A DNA stretch of 64,000 nt from an uncultured Bacteroidales bacterium (GTDB lineage: Bacteria; Bacteroidota; Bacteroidia; Bacteroidales; Bacteroidaceae), in the NCBI GenBank assembly GCA_902799355.1, contig CADCAG010000021.1, forward strand, positions 1 to 64,000, given 5' to 3'. The notes under the pieces were generated by a model that did not search any database, was not told the origin of the DNA, and was given only the letters and a program-made list of their open reading frames with translations. Below are positions 17,215 to 24,625 of the stretch, piece by piece (within the stretch, counting starts at the first letter, position 1; each line of letters begins with the position of its first letter). Both the position numbers and the translations under genes were made by a program.

Positions 17215-18997
17215 AGAATTCTAGTTCGCCAACGTGGGGCGCCAACTTACTCAGGTCAGGCAACTGCATATAGTCGCCATAGATATGACGCAAATGGGCA
17301 TCGGCATTGCATGGTACGGGCAACTGATGTCCTTCAAACGCATGGGTCGTCAGTGGGAATATCTCGTCAGCATAGCGTGGGTTATGGAACGGGATGCCCA
17401 TGCCGCTCGTTATCATTGAAAATTGAGAATTGAAAATTGAGAGGAGGGTGCGGAGGCAGGGGTACAGCACGCTGTTGTTCAACCGGAAGATGCGACGTAC
17501 CGACTTGATGGCCTTGGCATCGTCCGTGCTGGTGCGCCACACCTTATACATGTGTCCGATGGTCTTCTCCGTCAGCTTATGCAACCAGATGGGATGCTGC
17601 TCCATAGGGAAGATATCGATATAGATGCCCTGCTCTTTCCACATGCGGTCATAGGCGTTCTGCTCCAGCATCTTCGAGCGACGGTCGCGCACCTTGGCAT
17701 AGCAGTAGAAGTAGTTGGCGTCGGTCTTGTCGTTCTGTAGCGCCAGCCAGTCGGGCAACTCCTGCGGCAGCACGTCCATCAGTCGCACATAGTCTGAGCG
17801 CATCATCTCGATGTCGAGGTCGTCATCCCAGGGAATGAAACCGTTATGGCGCAGGGCACCAATCAGCGTGCCACTGCTCAGCCAATACTTGATGTCGTGC
17901 TTCTTACATATCTTGTCGACCTCCAGCAGGATGTCGAGCATGCGCATCTGCTGGCGACGAAGGAGCGAACCTTCTGGGTTAAACTTCTGATGAGCCAGCT
18001 GGGTCATTCCCCAACGCAGTATCTCGTCAATCATGGGCGTCTTGACACCATGCTGATGAGCCAGCCGTTGCACGATTTGCAAACCATAGGGGAAGTCTTC
18101 TGCGAAGTAGCGACTCTCAAAGTCGGGCACATAGCCCCCTTCGACCTTCTTCATGGGCGACTTAATGCCCTTGAAGGCCTGTATGGACTGTAGCTTAGCG
18201 GTCAGTGATGCGGCATCGGTACTCTCGTAATAGTCCAGGATGGTGGGGATGCTACCTTTGGTGACTGGCAACACATCGAGCAGTTGATTGAACTCCTCGT
18301 CCATCTTGATCAGGTTGTTGGAAGCCTCAACAGTCCACTGCTCATAGAACAGGCTCTCCTCAGGATAGACCACACCCTCGTGCCAGTCCTTCCAGAGGCT
18401 ATACAGGCGTGCCGGATGCAACAATGGATTGCTATTCGTCAGGCTCACCTCGTAGTAGCTGCCTAACAGTTGGACAGGCACCTTGAACAGTTGCTCGATG
18501 GTAGCTCGCAACGACTCTTTATCGGCTGTCTGTTCAATAGCGATGCTCAGGTTGGGCTTATATCCCAACAAGTCGGCAGAGCGACCGTATTCCTTCAGAC
18601 GCGAGATGAACGGCACACGCTGGAAACCAAACAGAGGCGTCTCTTTAGACAGTATCTTGAAGGCTTCAAAGAAGAATCCCGTACTGCTGACGATGCTGCC
18701 CACAGCCGTTCCCGGCATGAGTACAGGGGCTATCTGCTGCAGCACCTCACGAATGGAGAAGCCAGGCAAACAGAGCAGGACGATGTCTGCCTGAGGAACG
18801 ACCTCGGCAGGGGCTGACGTAATCTGCTGGATGGTACCTTTCAGCACGCTACCCTCTGGCGTCGTAATCTCCAGCGACTGTTGCCAGCGCCCAGGATGAC
18901 GCGTCAGCAGCGACACCTCACAGTCTCCATGGGCAGCGAGGAACCCCGTTACCACATGGCCCAGATTGCCACCTCCACAAATACATACCTTTGTCAT
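17207..18997 (-). CDS. opine-dehydrogenase-like / LicD-like fusion protein
   Basis: A 596-residue two-domain protein. Residues 1-330 resemble NAD(P) octopine/nopaline dehydrogenases: Rossmann loop GGGNLGH (8-14) and the catalytic-site pattern NSNPLLHPARLY (188-199, His194). Residues 345-596 are a LicD-type phosphotransferase: GTLIGALRHNGFIPWDDDLD spans 376-395, with the metal-binding DDDLD at 391-395. Opine dehydrogenases couple an amino acid to a 2-oxo acid; LicD proteins transfer phosphocholine-like groups from CDP-donors to glycans. The fusion implies that an amino-containing substituent is made and attached. A 28-bp heptad array lies in the coding region at residues 520-529. Confidence 0.82.
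   Translation of the reverse strand: MTKVCICGGGNLGHVVTGFLAAHGDCEVSLLTRHPGRWQQSLEITTPEGSVLKGTIQQITSAPAEVVPQADIVLLCLPGFSIREVLQQIAPVLMPGTAVGSIVSSTGFFFEAFKILSKETPLFGFQRVPFISRLKEYGRSADLLGYKPNLSIAIEQTADKESLRATIEQLFKVPVQLLGSYYEVSLTNSNPLLHPARLYSLWKDWHEGVVYPEESLFYEQWTVEASNNLIKMDEEFNQLLDVLPVTKGSIPTILDYYESTDAASLTAKLQSIQAFKGIKSPMKKVEGGYVPDFESRYFAEDFPYGLQIVQRLAHQHGVKTPMIDEILRWGMTQLAHQKFNPEGSLLRRQQMRMLDILLEVDKICKKHDIKYWLSSGTLIGALRHNGFIPWDDDLDIEMMRSDYVRLMDVLPQELPDWLALQNDKTDANYFYCYAKVRDRRSKMLEQNAYDRMWKEQGIYIDIFPMEQHPIWLHKLTEKTIGHMYKVWRTSTDDAKAIKSVRRIFRLNNSVLYPCLRTLLSIFNSQFSMITSGMGIPFHNPRYADEIFPLTTHAFEGHQLPVPCNADAHLRHIYGDYMQLPDLSKLAPHVGELEFYE
17415..17442. repeat. heptad repeat array inside the LicD domain gene
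   Basis: Units attgaaa/attgaga/attgaaa/attgaga occupy 28 bp and encode SIFNSQFSM on the minus strand. The same sequence type normally lies between genes in this window. Confidence 0.75.
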
Positions 18998-19024
18998 AGC
19001 TGTTAGCGATTAGCGGTTAGCGCC
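18997..19024. repeat. heptad repeat array at a gene junction
   Basis: Units tagctgt/tagcgat/tagcggt/tagcgcc run for 28 bp across the 3' end and stop codon of the upstream gene and the 5-nt spacer. The array encodes the C-terminal residues ALTANR. Confidence 0.7.
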
Positions 19025-20865
19025 TTCAGTCCTGCTACCAGACGACTATTCTCTTCATGGTTGCGGACAGCGATGCGCATATATTGCTTGTTGGGATCAA
19101 GACCTGGTTTCAGGCTACAATCGCGCGTCAGGATGTTGTGCTGGCGCAACATGTAGATGACAATCTCCGTAGCGCTATAGGGTGGCAACACCTCGCAGAG
19201 GAAGTAGTTCGCCTGGGTAGGCATCACACGCAGATAGGGAATTGTACGCAACTGCTGTTCGAAGTCTGCACGCTCGGCAACAAACTTGGCACAAGCCTTC
19301 TGGTAGTCCTTCTCGTGCTTGTTGTATATCTGCATGAAGAACTCGGCAAACGAGTTGAGGTTCCATATCGACACCTCTTTCTTTATCTGTGCGATGAGTG
19401 CGGTGTCTGCCGATGCCAGGATGCCCAGGCGCAGGCCTGGCACACCATAGCTCTTCGAGATACTCTTCATCACCGCCATGTGGGGATAGCTCTCGAGGAT
19501 CTTGTCAGAGAGCAGCGAGTTCGTAGCATAGTCGACGCTGAAGTCCACAAAACTCTCATCGACCACCAGACGGATGCCACGTTCCTCGCACCACTGGGCG
19601 AGTCGCAGCACATCAGCCTTGGGGATGAAGTTACCCGAAGGGTTGTCAGGATTAATCAGCATTAGCTGGCGGATGTTCTTATCCGCAAAGAATGCCATCA
19701 GTTCGTCTGCCGTATAGCGGTAGTCCTCGTTCTGAGGCACAAAGACTATCTGTTGTTCCTTGTCGTAGCGGTTAGGATATTCCTCGAAGGTGGGACGGAT
19801 GAAACCAATCTTGAAGGCTGAGGACTGAGGGCTGAGGGCTGAAGCATCTTCCATCAGCACCTTGATGAGCTCTGCTGCACCATTACCTGGCACGATATAC
19901 TGTTCGCTGACACCAAAGCACTTGCTAGCAATCAGCGTGTTGACCTTCATGCCCGACGGATACTCCGTCAACAGCGTATCGAAATTGCTGCGCAGCTCGT
20001 CCTTCAAACGCTTCGAGGGGAAGTAAGGATTCACCAGATAGCAGTAGTCGAGCATCTGTGGGAAGCGCCAGAAGCCACCGTAGCGACCATAGTACTTACG
20101 GATGACGTCCTTGTCCTCGGCAAAGATAGCCTCAGCGATGTCCAGATCTTGCTTGTCATCTATCTCATACCATTTCTCATGGCCTACGGGCAGTGCTTTC
20201 AGGTCGTGGTCGTTGAGCATGGAGATGATGCGCAGCACGTTCTCGTAATACTCGTTGTTACCCACCGCCCTGGTATAGGCGTCGAGGAATGGCACATACT
20301 TGTTCTGCAGGAACTCCTTGCTGAACTTATAGATGTTGACAGTCTTGTAGTAGGAGTCGACATCGTTGTAGTCGAAGGCCTCCTTCGATACGAAGTTGAC
20401 GATATGGCGTTCTTCGTCCAGACGTACCATCGTGCCGTCCATCCACGACTCGTACTTGGCGACCAGTGCCAGATTGGGATAGGTATTCTCTACAATCATG
20501 GGGAAGAAGCGGTCGCTGAATATCAGGTCGCTCTCTATCAACAGCGTATCATCCTGCTGCAACTGGTCCTTCACGATGGACAGCGAATAGATATTGTTGG
20601 TCTTGTCGTAGATGGGGTTCTCGGCGAACTGCAGGTGGCAACTGGCAGATAGCTGTTGGCCATACTGTGAGGTGACATACTCCTGCAACTCCTTACCCTT
20701 ATAGCCCACCACAATGATGACGCGCTGCAGGTCCAGCACCGACAGTTGTCTCAACAGACGGTCTATCAGTCTGACTCCGTTTACCTCGACCATACACTTC
20801 GTATTGTCGCGTGTCTTCTCGCCCAGTCGGCGACCCATTCCTGCCGCCAGTATGATTGCTTGCAT
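19003..20865 (-). CDS. nucleotidyltransferase / PLP aminotransferase fusion protein
   Basis: A 620-residue two-domain protein. Residues 1-250 are a LicC-like sugar/choline-phosphate nucleotidyltransferase: LAAGMGRRLGEKTRDNTKCM spans 6-25, and D113 in ESDLIF is a likely Mg ligand. Residues 260-620 are a fold-type I PLP enzyme of the HisC/CobD kind: PGNGAAELI (326-334), NPDNPSGNF (405-413) and the Schiff-base K471 in SISKSYGVPGLRLG. Possible outcome: an amino-phosphate compound is made and activated as a CDP (or other NDP) derivative for the LicD domain encoded next. The domain order recalls PntC-type cytidylyltransferase/transaminase fusions. No PEP mutase gene is present here, so a phosphonate is not supported. 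Confidence 0.82.
   Translation of the reverse strand: MQAIILAAGMGRRLGEKTRDNTKCMVEVNGVRLIDRLLRQLSVLDLQRVIIVVGYKGKELQEYVTSQYGQQLSASCHLQFAENPIYDKTNNIYSLSIVKDQLQQDDTLLIESDLIFSDRFFPMIVENTYPNLALVAKYESWMDGTMVRLDEERHIVNFVSKEAFDYNDVDSYYKTVNIYKFSKEFLQNKYVPFLDAYTRAVGNNEYYENVLRIISMLNDHDLKALPVGHEKWYEIDDKQDLDIAEAIFAEDKDVIRKYYGRYGGFWRFPQMLDYCYLVNPYFPSKRLKDELRSNFDTLLTEYPSGMKVNTLIASKCFGVSEQYIVPGNGAAELIKVLMEDASALSPQSSAFKIGFIRPTFEEYPNRYDKEQQIVFVPQNEDYRYTADELMAFFADKNIRQLMLINPDNPSGNFIPKADVLRLAQWCEERGIRLVVDESFVDFSVDYATNSLLSDKILESYPHMAVMKSISKSYGVPGLRLGILASADTALIAQIKKEVSIWNLNSFAEFFMQIYNKHEKDYQKACAKFVAERADFEQQLRTIPYLRVMPTQANYFLCEVLPPYSATEIVIYMLRQHNILTRDCSLKPGLDPNKQYMRIAVRNHEENSRLVAGLKALTANR
19816..19843. repeat. heptad repeat array inside the aminotransferase domain gene
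   Basis: Units ggctgag/gactgag/ggctgag/ggctgaa, 28 bp, encoding most of ASALSPQSSAF (residues 341-351) in a presumed surface loop between two strands. Confidence 0.75.
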
Positions 20866-20870
20866 AGCTG

Positions 20871-21410
20871 TTATTGATAATATTGTTCTACCAAAGGAAT
20901 GATGCTGTCAGGCACCAGCCCCTGGATGCTTTGTCCCTGTTTGACCTTCTCACGTATCTCCGTGCTCGACACGTTGACGAGTGGAGCATCGAACGTCCCT
21001 GCATAGCCCTCACGCGGATAGACGGCGATGTCGCACATGCACTGGATATCCTCCCAGTGGTACCACTGCTGGAAGTGCGCCCTGTTGTCGCCGCCAATCA
21101 GCAGTGTGAAGCGGCAGTCGGGGTAGTCCTTCGCCAGTGCCTGCAGCGTATGCCACGTATAGCTGGGCTTGGGCAGGTGCATCTCGTAGTCCGAGGCCTT
21201 CACGCCCTCAACACCCTCCAGTGCCTTCTGCGCCATCTCCAGCCGCAGCTGGTCGTCCAACAGCGTCATATTCCTCTTCAGCGGATTCTGTGGACTCACC
21301 ATCAGCCACACCTCATCCAGCCCACATGCCTCCCGTGCCGCCTTCGCCAGCGCCACATGTCCTACATGTATCGGGTTAAACGATCCTCCGAAGAGACCTA
21401 TGCTTCTCAT
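20871..21410 (-). CDS. nadD: nicotinate-nucleotide adenylyltransferase
   Basis: A 179-residue cytosolic enzyme of NAD synthesis that adenylylates nicotinate mononucleotide. The nucleotide-binding motif GGSFNPIHVGH lies at 8-18, and the C-terminal 'VSSTEIREKV' carries the ISSTxIR signature. Length is slightly below the usual 190-210 but both ends look complete. The start overlaps the gmk stop by 4 nt; the next gene starts 5 nt after the stop. Confidence 0.95.
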   Translation of the reverse strand: MRSIGLFGGSFNPIHVGHVALAKAAREACGLDEVWLMVSPQNPLKRNMTLLDDQLRLEMAQKALEGVEGVKASDYEMHLPKPSYTWHTLQALAKDYPDCRFTLLIGGDNRAHFQQWYHWEDIQCMCDIAVYPREGYAGTFDAPLVNVSSTEIREKVKQGQSIQGLVPDSIIPLVEQYYQ

Positions 21411-21976
21411 CCAAGAAAATCCTTTACCACTTTCAGTGTTTCTTGCTTAGCGGTCTCCAAGTCGTCATTAACGATGATTTTGTCGAACTGTGGAGCGAAA
21501 GTCATCTCATACTCAGCCTTAGCCAGACGTTCAGCAATAGCTTCAGGAGTATCGGTGGCACGGCCTTCCAACCTGCGACGCAGTTCCTCCACCGATGGTG
21601 GTTGGATAAACAGGCTTAGTGCCTCGTCACCATAGAATTTCTTGATATTGATGCCACCTTTCACGTCAACATCGAAGACTACATTCTGACCAGCCTCACG
21701 CTGACGTTCCACTTGTGCCTTCAATGTACCATAGAAACGATCTTGATAAACCTCTTCGTACTCCAAGAACTCATCGTTCTGTATCTTTGCACGGAATTCT
21801 TCTGGTGTCAAGAAGAAGTACTCTACCCCATTCTGTTCTGTACCACGAGGGGCTCGTGAGGTACATGATATTGAAAAGTACAGCTTCAACTCCGGATGCT
21901 CCTTCATCAGCCACTGTACGATGGTGCTCTTTCCGCTACCGCTGGGAGCACTTACAATCAGCATCTTTCCTTTCAT
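21407..21976 (-). CDS. gmk: guanylate kinase
   Basis: A 189-residue GMP kinase. P-loop SAPSGSGKST at 9-18, GMP-binding residues in 'SISCTSRAPRGTEQNGVEYFF' (split 36-56) and a lid around 'YGTLKAQVERQ'. It supplies GDP for RNA and DNA precursor synthesis. The order yicC-gmk-nadD is conserved in Bacteroidota (family knowledge). The gene shares one base with the yicC stop. Confidence 0.97.
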   Translation of the reverse strand: MKGKMLIVSAPSGSGKSTIVQWLMKEHPELKLYFSISCTSRAPRGTEQNGVEYFFLTPEEFRAKIQNDEFLEYEEVYQDRFYGTLKAQVERQREAGQNVVFDVDVKGGINIKKFYGDEALSLFIQPPSVEELRRRLEGRATDTPEAIAERLAKAEYEMTFAPQFDKIIVNDDLETAKQETLKVVKDFLG

Positions 21977-22848
21977 TAGAGTGCGTTCAGTACTTGTTCC
22001 TTAATCTGCTCCAACTCGTCCTTCATCTTCACCACGATGTTCTGCATCTCGGCCTGGTTAGACTTCGAGCCGGTGGTATTGATTTCGCGTCCCATCTCCT
22101 GGGCGATAAAGCCTAGTTTCTTACCCTGTCCAGCGGCGTCGGCCATCGTCTCACGGAAGTACTTCAGGTGGTTCGTCAGACGCTGCTTCTCCTCGCTGAT
22201 GTCCAGCTTCTCGATATAGTAGATGAGCTCCTGTTCCAGGCGGTTCTTGTCGTACTCAGCGCCAGGAATCTGCTTCAGGCCATCGATGATGCGCTGACGG
22301 ATCTTCTCCACACGCGACTTCTCGTAGGGTTCTATCGATGCCAGCAGCTGTTCGATGTTATCAATCTTCTCGCCAAACTTCTTCTCCAGAGCGGCACCCT
22401 CCTGTGTACGGAAGTCCACCAGATGCTGCACAGCCTCCTGTACACCACCCTTCACGGCCTGCCACTCCTCGTCACTGAGCAGCTCTACCTCCGTCTTTGT
22501 CAGCACGTCGGGCATGCGCACCAGCAGCGACATCCAGTCGGTGTCCGACAGCTGGTGTTCCTGGGCAAAGCCTGTCAGCTGCTGATAGTAGTTCTCCATC
22601 AGTGCCTTGTTGACCTGCGCAGCATCGACAGCAGCATCCTTTTCTATCCAGATGTTAAACTCTACCTTACCTCTGATGACACGCTCGGCAATGAGCTGAC
22701 GAATCTCCATCTCCTTCTCTCTGTAGAGCGGAGCAATACGTGTCGACAGGTCAAGCTGCTTAGAGTTGAGCGACTTGATTTCCACATTGATTTTCTTTCC
22801 CTCAAAGGCCACGACAGTCTTGCCATAGCCAGTCATTGATTGTATCAT
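21976..22848 (-). CDS. YicC/YloC-family endoribonuclease
   Basis: A 290-residue protein with the intact YicC N-terminal (MIQSMTGYGKTVVAFEGKK start) and DUF1732 C-terminal (ends in 'GFIAQEMGREINTTGSKSN' plus a coiled tail) regions. Family members cleave RNA, and E. coli YicC promotes degradation of the RyhB small RNA. It is first in a seven-gene leftward run driven by the promoter at 22875-22906. Confidence 0.93.
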   Translation of the reverse strand: MIQSMTGYGKTVVAFEGKKINVEIKSLNSKQLDLSTRIAPLYREKEMEIRQLIAERVIRGKVEFNIWIEKDAAVDAAQVNKALMENYYQQLTGFAQEHQLSDTDWMSLLVRMPDVLTKTEVELLSDEEWQAVKGGVQEAVQHLVDFRTQEGAALEKKFGEKIDNIEQLLASIEPYEKSRVEKIRQRIIDGLKQIPGAEYDKNRLEQELIYYIEKLDISEEKQRLTNHLKYFRETMADAAGQGKKLGFIAQEMGREINTTGSKSNQAEMQNIVVKMKDELEQIKEQVLNAL

Positions 22849-22874
22849 AATGTTAGATTTCTATAATATGTTTG

Positions 22875-22906
22875 CAAAGGTACACAATATTTCGGACACA
22901 GCCAAA
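22875..22906 (-). promoter_or_regulatory. promoter of the yicC-gmk-nadD-glycan operon
   Basis: On the minus strand TTTG (22903-22906) and TACCTTTG (22875-22882), 20-nt spacer. It is 26 nt before the yicC start. No other good promoter appears down to 15095, so the surface-substituent genes probably depend on it. Confidence 0.75.
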
Positions 22907-22973
22907 AGTATCACAGAATTATTCTGTGCTTTCTTCATCAAGAAGCTAAAACCACCTCATAACGTTTTAGCAT

Positions 22974-23040
22974 AAAAAAAGGGTTCACACTCACGCGCAA
23001 GTCGTTGATATACTGCATGGTAAGTGTGAACCTTTTTTTT
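22974..23040. terminator. hairpin element copy A (bidirectional terminator)
   Basis: A-tract, stem gggttcacact/agtgtgaacc (22981-22991 with 23023-23032) and T-tract form a classic bidirectional terminator. Its 31-nt loop contains GCAAGTCGTTGATATACTG. The reverse complement of 24535-24587 matches 22981-23033 at 49 of 53 positions, including the loop. It terminates the HTH gene transcript reading leftward. Confidence 0.85.
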
Positions 23041-23058
23041 GTATGGAGAAAAAGTAAA

Positions 23059-23394
23059 TTACAATGTCTTGGTCCATTCTGCTATTTCATCGGACAGCAG
23101 ACTGGTAAGCTTCATATAGTAGGCGGTAAGTTCCTCTTTTGATTTTCTGTTTAGTCCTGCCATATTGTGTTGCAAGGTTAGCAGGATGCGGAACATTTTG
23201 CGAGTAAACTGGTTGTCGTCAAAATAACAGATAAGGGCGATGATATGCTTGTAGGGACAGATGCGATGGCCACATTCCCAGGCATTATATGTCGCCTGGG
23301 ATATGTCTAAGGCAAAGGCAATCTGCTCTTGTGTCACATTCTTGTTCTGGCGTGCTTGCAGGAGGGCAGAAGAGAACTCATAGAGGATATTCAT
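23059..23394 (-). CDS. XRE-like helix-turn-helix protein
   Basis: A 111-residue protein. Residues 10-60 form an XRE-type HTH: 'ARQNKNVTQEQIAFALDIS' (split 14-32) followed by recognition helix 'QATYNAWECGHRI'. The C-terminal half is helical with no known domain. It overlaps the PH-domain gene by 4 nt and is probably co-transcribed. It may regulate its own operon; two palindromes lie in the shared upstream region. Confidence 0.75.
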   Translation of the reverse strand: MNILYEFSSALLQARQNKNVTQEQIAFALDISQATYNAWECGHRICPYKHIIALICYFDDNQFTRKMFRILLTLQHNMAGLNRKSKEELTAYYMKLTSLLSDEIAEWTKTL

Positions 23395-23900
23395 TTCCTA
23401 CCTCCTTTCATGTAATAGGGCATGAATTCGTCTGGTTCATTCACACTAATTGCAATAGGCATGCCTTTCGTGCGATAAATCACAAACGCCTTCTTGTCAT
23501 CGGTCACATACGAACGGAACGTACCAACGCCCTTGGTGCGGAACAAGCCGATATATCCAAACACACCACCCATACCAAACAGACGTATCGTTTTGGTAGC
23601 GCCAAACAACTCGTCTACTCGTTCAATGCGGTCGATGTCTTCATACGATATCCGCTTTGTTCGAAGCAATGTACGTATACCGATTCCCTCATCTTCTGCG
23701 ATGATATACATCGGAAAAACGAGGAAGCAGGAGAAGGTCACGACAAGCAGAAATGCCGTCACGATGATTGCCTCAGTAACGTTAACTCCTTTAGACACTG
23801 TATAAATCGACAACAGAATGGAGAAAATCATAATTAGGAAGAAAATGACGGTAATCCATTTCACTCCTTTGCTTTGTGAGCATTCATAAATTGTTTTCAT
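23391..23900 (-). CDS. PH-domain-like membrane protein
   Basis: A 169-residue protein when begun at the ATG at 23900 (MKTIYECSQSKGVKW). Further upstream frame is open but crosses the promoter, so the longer start is rejected. Two adjacent membrane segments lie at about 16-35 and 46-70. A C-terminal bacterial PH-like beta domain follows (about 75-165: 'IAEDEGIGIRTLLRTKRISYEDIDRIERV' region). Role unknown. It is the first gene of a two-gene leftward unit with the HTH protein. Confidence 0.7.
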   Translation of the reverse strand: MKTIYECSQSKGVKWITVIFFLIMIFSILLSIYTVSKGVNVTEAIIVTAFLLVVTFSCFLVFPMYIIAEDEGIGIRTLLRTKRISYEDIDRIERVDELFGATKTIRLFGMGGVFGYIGLFRTKGVGTFRSYVTDDKKAFVIYRTKGMPIAISVNEPDEFMPYYMKGGRK

Positions 23901-23924
23901 ACTAATATTTTCTAATTGACGTTG

Positions 23925-23932
23925 CAAAGATA
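23925..23932 (-). promoter_or_regulatory. -7 box for PH-domain/HTH operon
   Basis: TATCTTTG on the minus strand, 24 nt before the ATG at 23900. No -33 TTTG at the expected distance; the hairpin at 23953-23971 occupies that position, which would suit regulation. Confidence 0.55.
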
Positions 23933-23952
23933 CAACTATTATTTGTTTCTTC

Positions 23953-23971
23953 TTATCAGTTTTGCTGATAA
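23953..23971. promoter_or_regulatory. 7-bp inverted repeat in -33 region
   Basis: TTATCAG (23953-23959), TTTTG, CTGATAA (23965-23971): perfect arms. It overlaps where the -33 box of the leftward promoter should be, so it is a candidate operator. Confidence 0.4.
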
Positions 23972-24009
23972 AAGGTGACTTTTTACGCTTTCTGAGCCCC
24001 CAGCCAGTT

Positions 24010-24050
24010 CTTTTCCTTTCGTCCGACGGCCGTCGGACAATCAAGAAAAG
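24010..24050. promoter_or_regulatory. nested palindrome, candidate operator
   Basis: GTCCGACGGCCGTCGGAC (24021-24038) is a perfect 18-bp palindrome. Outer arms cttttc (24010-24015) and gaaaag (24045-24050) extend the symmetry. It lies midway in the 226-nt divergent region between the PH-domain and thioesterase genes and is GC-rich against an A/T-rich background. Confidence 0.5.
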
Positions 24051-24062
24051 TATGTCTTTTCC

Positions 24063-24093
24063 TTGCACATCTCGGTAAAAGTCGCTACCTTTG
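24063..24093 (+). promoter_or_regulatory. promoter for the thioesterase gene
   Basis: TTG (24063-24065) and TACCTTTG (24086-24093), 20-nt spacer, 33 nt before the ATG at 24127. Confidence 0.65.
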
Positions 24094-24126
24094 CAGTACT
24101 CAGACATGAACTAGGAGATCAACACA

Positions 24127-24528
24127 ATGAACATACAAGAATTACTCAATCGCACAGACCGCTTTGCAGCAAATGCGGGGTGTAAGATAACAGAAGTGGA
24201 CGCAGCGCATGCTGTGGCTGAAATGCGCGTAACGACAAGTCATCTGAATGGTGCGAATGTGTGTCAGGGAGGTGCCTTGTTTACCTTGGCCGACCTAGCT
24301 ATCGCTGCCCTGATGAATGTGCGAGGACAGCTCACCGTAGGCATCAACAACAGTATCATGTTTGTGGCAAGTGCCAAAGAGGGTGACCTTCTTCGTGCTG
24401 AGGCCGTCAGCGTCTGTGACCATCACAAAATTCCCGCCGTGGAAGTACGCGTCACCAACCAGGATGGTCGCCTCATCTGTCATGTTACAGGCATGGGCTA
24501 CCGCAAATCCGTTTCCTTGAGCGAATAA
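24127..24528 (+). CDS. PaaI-family hotdog thioesterase
   Basis: A 133-residue single-domain hotdog protein. 'NGANVCQGGALFTLADLAIAAL' (split 40-61) is the catalytic helix region with the GG-x-x-F/L-x-LAD pattern of PaaI-type acyl-CoA thioesterases. The usual HGG histidine is replaced by Gln (CQGG), as in several close relatives. It probably hydrolyses an acyl- or aryl-CoA ester; the substrate is unknown. It has its own promoter and ends at hairpin copy B. Confidence 0.85.
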   Translation: MNIQELLNRTDRFAANAGCKITEVDAAHAVAEMRVTTSHLNGANVCQGGALFTLADLAIAALMNVRGQLTVGINNSIMFVASAKEGDLLRAEAVSVCDHHKIPAVEVRVTNQDGRLICHVTGMGYRKSVSLSE

Positions 24529-24534
24529 AAAACA

Positions 24535-24593
24535 GGGTTCACACTTACCACACAGTATATCAACGACTTGCACGTGAGTGTGAACCCTTTTTT
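24535..24593. terminator. hairpin element copy B (bidirectional terminator)
   Basis: Stem gggttcacact (24535-24545) with agtgtgaaccc (24577-24587), then TTTTTT. It is copy A in reverse orientation, with four base differences in 53. It terminates the thioesterase transcript and faces the 3' end of the peptidase gene at 24626. Confidence 0.85.
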
Positions 24594-24625
24594 CAAGCAA
24601 TTTTCTATATTACAAGGAGTAATAG

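Noticed and set aside
19003-20865. Phosphonate pathway (PntC-like) for the nucleotidyltransferase/aminotransferase fusion
   Set aside because: No PEP mutase or phosphonopyruvate decarboxylase gene in the window; the PLP domain looks like HisC/CobD. Kept only as a comparison of domain order.
23901-24107. Longer start for the PH-domain protein
   Set aside because: The added 69 residues would cover the -7 box and both palindromes and have no hydrophobic or conserved pattern.
22974-24593. Insertion sequence or integron cassette bounded by the paired hairpins
   Set aside because: No transposase, integrase or target duplication seen; the thioesterase has a normal promoter and looks like a resident gene. 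Reported as an unexplained inverted pair.
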